Assembly: GCA_910579155.1 (NCBI GenBank)
Contig: CAJTTS010000173.1
Coordinates: forward strand, 1 to 5,548
Length of the DNA stretch: 5,548 bases
Source: an uncultured Oscillospiraceae bacterium
GTDB taxonomy: Bacteria; Bacillota_A; Clostridia; Oscillospirales; Oscillospiraceae
Reading direction: 5' to 3'
Shown here: piece by piece, positions 5,512-5,548 of the stretch
How positions within the stretch are numbered: position 1 is the stretch's first letter
Layout of the letters: the number at the start of each line of letters is the position of its first letter
Notes under the pieces: model-generated
Databases searched by the model: none
What the model was told of the DNA's origin: nothing
The model's input: only the letters and a program-made list of their open reading frames with translations
Translations under genes and position numbers: made by a program

Positions 5512-5548
5512 TGTACAGAAAGTAAAGCGTCCAGAAAGCATTGAAACA

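Overview
The window looks like a piece of a conjugative or integrative element from a GC-rich gut Firmicute, probably an Oscillospiraceae/Clostridia relative. This is inferred from strong AGGAGG-type ribosome sites, GC-rich codons, and a gene set (DUF3846-like protein, PP-loop PAPS-reductase-like protein, secreted membrane-anchored protein, sortase) that I recall from Tn1549-like elements. No taxonomic marker gene is present. All recognised genes are on the + strand.

Layout: (1) 3-296, the 3' part of a DUF3846-like gene, cut by the window edge. (2) 371-407, a strong intrinsic terminator. (3) About 409-1212, a PAPS-reductase/PP-loop protein whose start codon is problematic: an ideal ribosome site points at AUA. 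(4) 1213-1313, a short spacer with a 12-bp hairpin and a possible 12-codon micro-ORF. (5) 1314-2207, a secreted protein with a C-terminal membrane anchor. (6) A sortase gene, coupled to it by an ATGA overlap and split into exon 1 (2204-2785) and exon 2 (5272-5511).

The sortase gene is split by a full-length group II intron of about 2,486 nt (2786-5271) in sense orientation. It closely resembles the lactococcal Ll.LtrB intron (group IIA, mitochondrial-like class): 5' end GTGCG, a 600-residue LtrA-like protein with RT, maturase and HNH endonuclease regions, a domain IV hairpin over the ribosome site, a textbook 34-nt domain V, and domain VI with a bulged A seven nt from the 3' end. Joining the predicted exons restores one uninterrupted 273-residue sortase. 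The junction lies exactly between the Gly and the catalytic His of the L-A-G-H motif, so sortase activity should depend on splicing.

The most interesting point is target choice. The exon-binding sequences inferred by alignment to Ll.LtrB (from memory) predict a preferred target that itself reads G-L-A-G|H in the sortase frame. Three of the four mismatches to the actual site fall at third codon positions. This suggests an intron lineage adapted to home into the conserved catalytic motif of sortase genes. The intron itself belongs to a known class; the target specialisation is a hypothesis that can be checked.
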